Shown here: positions 61,576 to 64,000 of the stretch, piece after piece
How the letters are laid out: each line of letters opens with the position of its first letter
Position numbering within the stretch: the stretch's first letter is position 1
From: JAHIVB01 sp964574705
GTDB taxonomy: Bacteria; Bacillota_I; Bacilli_A; Izemoplasmatales; Hujiaoplasmataceae
NCBI GenBank assembly: GCA_964574705.1
Contig: CAZNOO010000006.1
Coordinates: 1-64,000 of the forward strand
DNA length: 64,000 nt
Direction of reading: 5' to 3'
Notes under the pieces: model-generated
What the model was told of the DNA's origin: nothing
The model's input: the letters and a program-made list of their open reading frames with translations, nothing else
The model's database searches: none
Translations under genes and position numbers: made by a program

Positions 61576-62103
61576 TTAAAATCTCCAAATCAAAATGATT
61601 AGCAATATGCTTCCTAAAAAAGTAAGGTAATGCCATTTCGTAAACGGTTTTGGACGTTTTTGAAACTCTTTATCATATGTTGACATCAGATTTTTTAATA
61701 TTTTAGATTCAATGTTTTGAAAGACGATTAAAAATGGTTTTTGAGGATGATAACAAATTTGACTTGTGGGAATATTTTGTTTTTCTAAATGACTTGACAT
61801 GAATGCTTTTGTGTAAGGAAAGTCTTTTTTCCATACATTTAATAAGACGAATCCTTTTGTTTTCTTCTTTTTACCAATCAAGTCGAGAAGCAACTTCAGT
61901 ATAAGAATCAGTACAAAAGCATAGATGCTTTCAAAAAGCGTCAACGTATCTCGCATTAAAATCAATGTCGAAATGACCAAGACAACCGCAATAACATTGG
62001 TTCTTGTCGCACTAACATGAAAATGAAAGTAAGTATTCGCCGCAAGGTAGACAATTATGCTCGTCAAAAGAGCCTGAACAATTACATTAACGATTATATC
62101 CAT
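61576..62103 (-). CDS. Small membrane protein of unknown function, 175 aa
   Basis: Start at ATG 62103 with AGGAAGGG SD; the upstream in-frame ATG is less well supported. Two or three N-terminal TM helices (about 5-25, 35-50 and 55-75), a soluble middle of about 70 residues (KTKGFVLLNVWKKDFPYTKAF) and a C-terminal TM. Its layout recalls DUF421-like proteins but key residues are not clear. Twelve bases before the radical-SAM homologue gene on the same strand. Confidence 0.6.
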   Translation of the reverse strand: MDIIVNVIVQALLTSIIVYLAANTYFHFHVSATRTNVIAVVLVISTLILMRDTLTLFESIYAFVLILILKLLLDLIGKKKKTKGFVLLNVWKKDFPYTKAFMSSHLEKQNIPTSQICYHPQKPFLIVFQNIESKILKNLMSTYDKEFQKRPKPFTKWHYLTFLGSILLIILIWRF

Positions 62104-62143
62104 GACACCCTTCCTCTCATCATCATTCAAAATTAAATATAAA

Positions 62144-62689
62144 TCATTCTAAAAAAGATTCAACTTTTTGAAGCAATTCTTCAATGGTTAATACTTCCTT
62201 TATGACTACAATTGGTTTTTTAACATTTTTAAGCCATAATTCATGCTGCTTCTGGCTTCTTGTCGATTCATCCAATTCTTCATACTGACTGACCCAGTCA
62301 AGAAAATCAAGATGTTGCAAATAGAGATCTCCTCCCGGAAGAACCCGTTCTTTAAACCGATTTTCTTCTCTAATCTGAATTCTTTGCAAACGAATTTCCA
62401 ATGGCAAATGCATATAGATGAACAAATCAACTTTGGGTTTAAAAACATCTCCCCAACCGACGAAAGCTCCTGAAATGACATTGTACTTATTTTCTTTTAA
62501 TTGTTTTTCAACGAATTTTCGGGATTGTGGATCTGCTTTGCGTTTTGTAAAAGGAGGATCCGTGTTTTCCCAAATGGCTTCATCAGTATCGATAAAATGA
62601 TATCCGAAGCGTGTTGAAATGGCTTTTGCCAAGGTCGTCGTCCCTGAACCTGAAGCACCGAAAATATGGATTGTCTTTGGCTTATGCAT
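62144..62689 (-). CDS. P-loop AAA/adenylate-kinase-like protein
   Basis: About 181 residues from ATG 62689 (AGGTG SD), shorter than the GTG reading at 62698. Walker A FGASGSGTTTLAKAIS, DTDEAIW (kinase-type acidic pair) and a LID-like basic segment (RLQRIQIREENRFKERV). Resembles shikimate/adenylate-kinase-fold proteins (AAA_17/AAA_18) that phosphorylate small molecules. Substrate unknown. The preceding permease stop is nine bases away. Confidence 0.8.
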   Translation of the reverse strand: MHKPKTIHIFGASGSGTTTLAKAISTRFGYHFIDTDEAIWENTDPPFTKRKADPQSRKFVEKQLKENKYNVISGAFVGWGDVFKPKVDLFIYMHLPLEIRLQRIQIREENRFKERVLPGGDLYLQHLDFLDWVSQYEELDESTRSQKQHELWLKNVKKPIVVIKEVLTIEELLQKVESFLE

Positions 62690-62698
62690 AAGTATCAC

Positions 62699-63874
62699 CT
62701 ATTTTGAAAACATTATTTTTTCATTTTGGAACATCTTCTGCAAGAAATAGACGAATAGACCCAAGTATACGAGGTTAGAACAAATCGTGATAACTAAATA
62801 TAAAACCATTTTTGGGTTAAAAGTTAAAATTGCAGACATCGTTTGAACGGTGTTATAGATCGGCAAAACATACATCAGTGGATTCTCAGAAATACTAGAA
62901 TTAAAAAGCGATGTTACTCCAACCAGAACTGTTAATATATAAAGTGGAAGGATCGAAGTTGAGGCTTCTTTAACACTTCTTGCAAAAGCACTTATAATTG
63001 AGATTGCACCTACGATGACGAATACTGTTGAAAACAGCAATGCAAGAATCATCATATAGTCTCCAAAGGAATAAATGTTATAACTGGCGCCTTGAATGTT
63101 TAATAACTTAGGAAGCGATAATAATATACCTATAAAACTCGAGACTGCAGATAACAGGCTCAAAATCGATAAACTTAAAATCTTTCCAATCGCAATTTCA
63201 CTTCGCTTTACAGGCGTAATCAGAAGTGTTGAAATTGTATTTCTTTCTTTTTCACCGGCAATCGATTCTGGCCCGATTGACATAGCACCACTAAACAAGA
63301 ACATGATGACTAGCATCGGCAGAATAGAGGAAAACATGATGCCAGTAACACGGTTTGGGTCGATTGTTGTTCCATCGAATTGTAAAGCAAAGAAAGTAGT
63401 ATCTCCATATAAATCATAACTTAAGGTTGATTGAAATTGAGATAAGTATACGACAAAACGTGAGTATACTGTACTAGAAGTAATGTTGTTTTGATTGGAA
63501 TAGATCCAAACAACTGGTTTTTCACCCGTACCGTCATAAGACAGTATATTTGAATCAAAATAGAGGAGTAAATCCCACTCTTCGTTATCAATTTTCGTCT
63601 TATAGGCATCGATGTCAAGTTCGGTCACTGAGATGACATTTAAAATGTAATTTGTCTCACCAGCCGTGTAAATGGGAGTAAATGTAGTAACTGGGTTTAC
63701 GATAGCGAGGGTATAAGGAGTTTTTGTTTGGCTGTTATCAATCGCTGTACCAATGAAAGAATAGATTAAAAACAGCATCAATCCTGGCAATAACATTATT
63801 GTGAAGATTAAACGCTTATCCTTTATAACTCGATCAAATTCTTTTTTAAAGATTGTTTTTATATTTTTCATCAT
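62699..63874 (-). CDS. ABC-2 permease, NatB-like
   Basis: The 391-residue protein starts MMKNIKTIFKKEFDRVIKDKRLIFTI, the ABC-2 exporter permease opening. One N-terminal TM, a large extracytoplasmic domain (about 45-175) and five C-terminal TM helices follow; GPESIAGEKERNTISTLLITP is the diagnostic NatB/CcmB-like motif. Partner of the truncated ATPase gene at the window's edge, which it overlaps (ATGA). Possibly sodium or antibiotic efflux. Confidence 0.88.
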   Translation of the reverse strand: MMKNIKTIFKKEFDRVIKDKRLIFTIMLLPGLMLFLIYSFIGTAIDNSQTKTPYTLAIVNPVTTFTPIYTAGETNYILNVISVTELDIDAYKTKIDNEEWDLLLYFDSNILSYDGTGEKPVVWIYSNQNNITSSTVYSRFVVYLSQFQSTLSYDLYGDTTFFALQFDGTTIDPNRVTGIMFSSILPMLVIMFLFSGAMSIGPESIAGEKERNTISTLLITPVKRSEIAIGKILSLSILSLLSAVSSFIGILLSLPKLLNIQGASYNIYSFGDYMMILALLFSTVFVIVGAISIISAFARSVKEASTSILPLYILTVLVGVTSLFNSSISENPLMYVLPIYNTVQTMSAILTFNPKMVLYLVITICSNLVYLGLFVYFLQKMFQNEKIMFSK

Positions 63875-64000
63875 TGTTCACCATTTGCCTTTTCATAAAG
63901 GTCAAAAAACAATGGCTCAAGATTTCCATATTCTTTCATGACATTATCCATCATATCTGAAAAAATCATTTTTCCATTGATGATAATACCAACACGATCA
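63871..64000 (-). CDS. ABC ATPase, C-terminal fragment (cut by window edge)
   Basis: The last 42 codons of an ABC-2 ATPase gene: DRVGIIINGKMIFSDMMDNVMK ... LYEKANGEQ (in parts), the typical post-H-loop region (VGIIxxGKIV). The stop overlaps the NatB-like start. The rest lies beyond 64000. Confidence 0.85.
   Translation of the reverse strand, partial: DRVGIIINGKMIFSDMMDNVMKEYGNLEPLFFDLYEKANGEQ

Overview
The window is AT-rich, densely packed chromosomal DNA from a low-GC Gram-positive-type bacterium (Bacillota or Mycoplasmatota). TGA acts as a stop (for example in the TGATG junction after galK) and tryptophans use TGG, so this is not a UGA=Trp mycoplasma. RecU, RarA, an RNase J2-type protein, LytTR/DUF3021, a Firmicutes-style extended L27 and strong Shine-Dalgarno (SD) sites support this placement. 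RecU stands alone, away from any penicillin-binding protein gene, and no wall genes are seen. Together with PPDK, glycogen synthesis and a large GH94/GH149-type phosphorylase this fits Acholeplasma/Izemoplasma-like lineages, but the window does not prove it.

Left part (1-18.4 kb, mostly + strand). It opens with htpG, followed by an accessory patch (2.2-5.9 kb) of small secreted peptides, a 5'-broken secreted ORF, a lipoprotein and a fused ATPase-permease ABC exporter. Next come a large SF2 helicase with two predicted membrane helices, a methyltransferase, recU, an RNase J2-like gene with a degraded active site, rarA, and a nadA-nadB-PHP phosphatase operon with a candidate operator. An apparently decayed gene and an asparaginase end the section.

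Middle (18.4-34 kb, mostly - strand). A lipoprotein-LytTR-DUF3021 operon is followed by ruvA, obgE and a galK/membrane DUF4097-like/GNAT operon. Then come a 1052-residue beta-glucan/oligosaccharide phosphorylase, two membrane proteins, rplU-rpmA with an L21 leader and no prp between them, a Gfo/Idh oxidoreductase, an alpha/beta hydrolase and a GH13 alpha-glucosidase.

Right part (34-64 kb). Three tRNA-Arg genes (CCG, CCU, UCU anticodons) flank an unknown membrane protein. A translationally coupled pair follows: a degenerate GGDEF-receiver protein and a HEAT-repeat/GT2 synthase. After it come coaD-rsmD, an M42 peptidase, a well-formed 6S RNA, ppdK, an ABC-2 exporter, a tRNA-Thr, two coupled fused ABC exporters, glgA-glgC, a TGS-type nucleoside kinase, an ECF sigma factor with an RsgI-like membrane partner, and an operon containing a SplB-like radical-SAM homologue that has lost all its cluster cysteines.

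Carbon metabolism hangs together: the phosphorylase yields glucose-1-phosphate, GlgC/GlgA can store it as glycogen, GH13 splits alpha-glucosides, and PPDK links pyruvate and PEP. The most unusual items are the cysteine-less radical-SAM homologue, the pseudo-GGDEF/pseudo-receiver with its HEAT-GT2 partner, the ECF/RsgI-like pair, and the 2.2-5.9 kb peptide/ABC patch.
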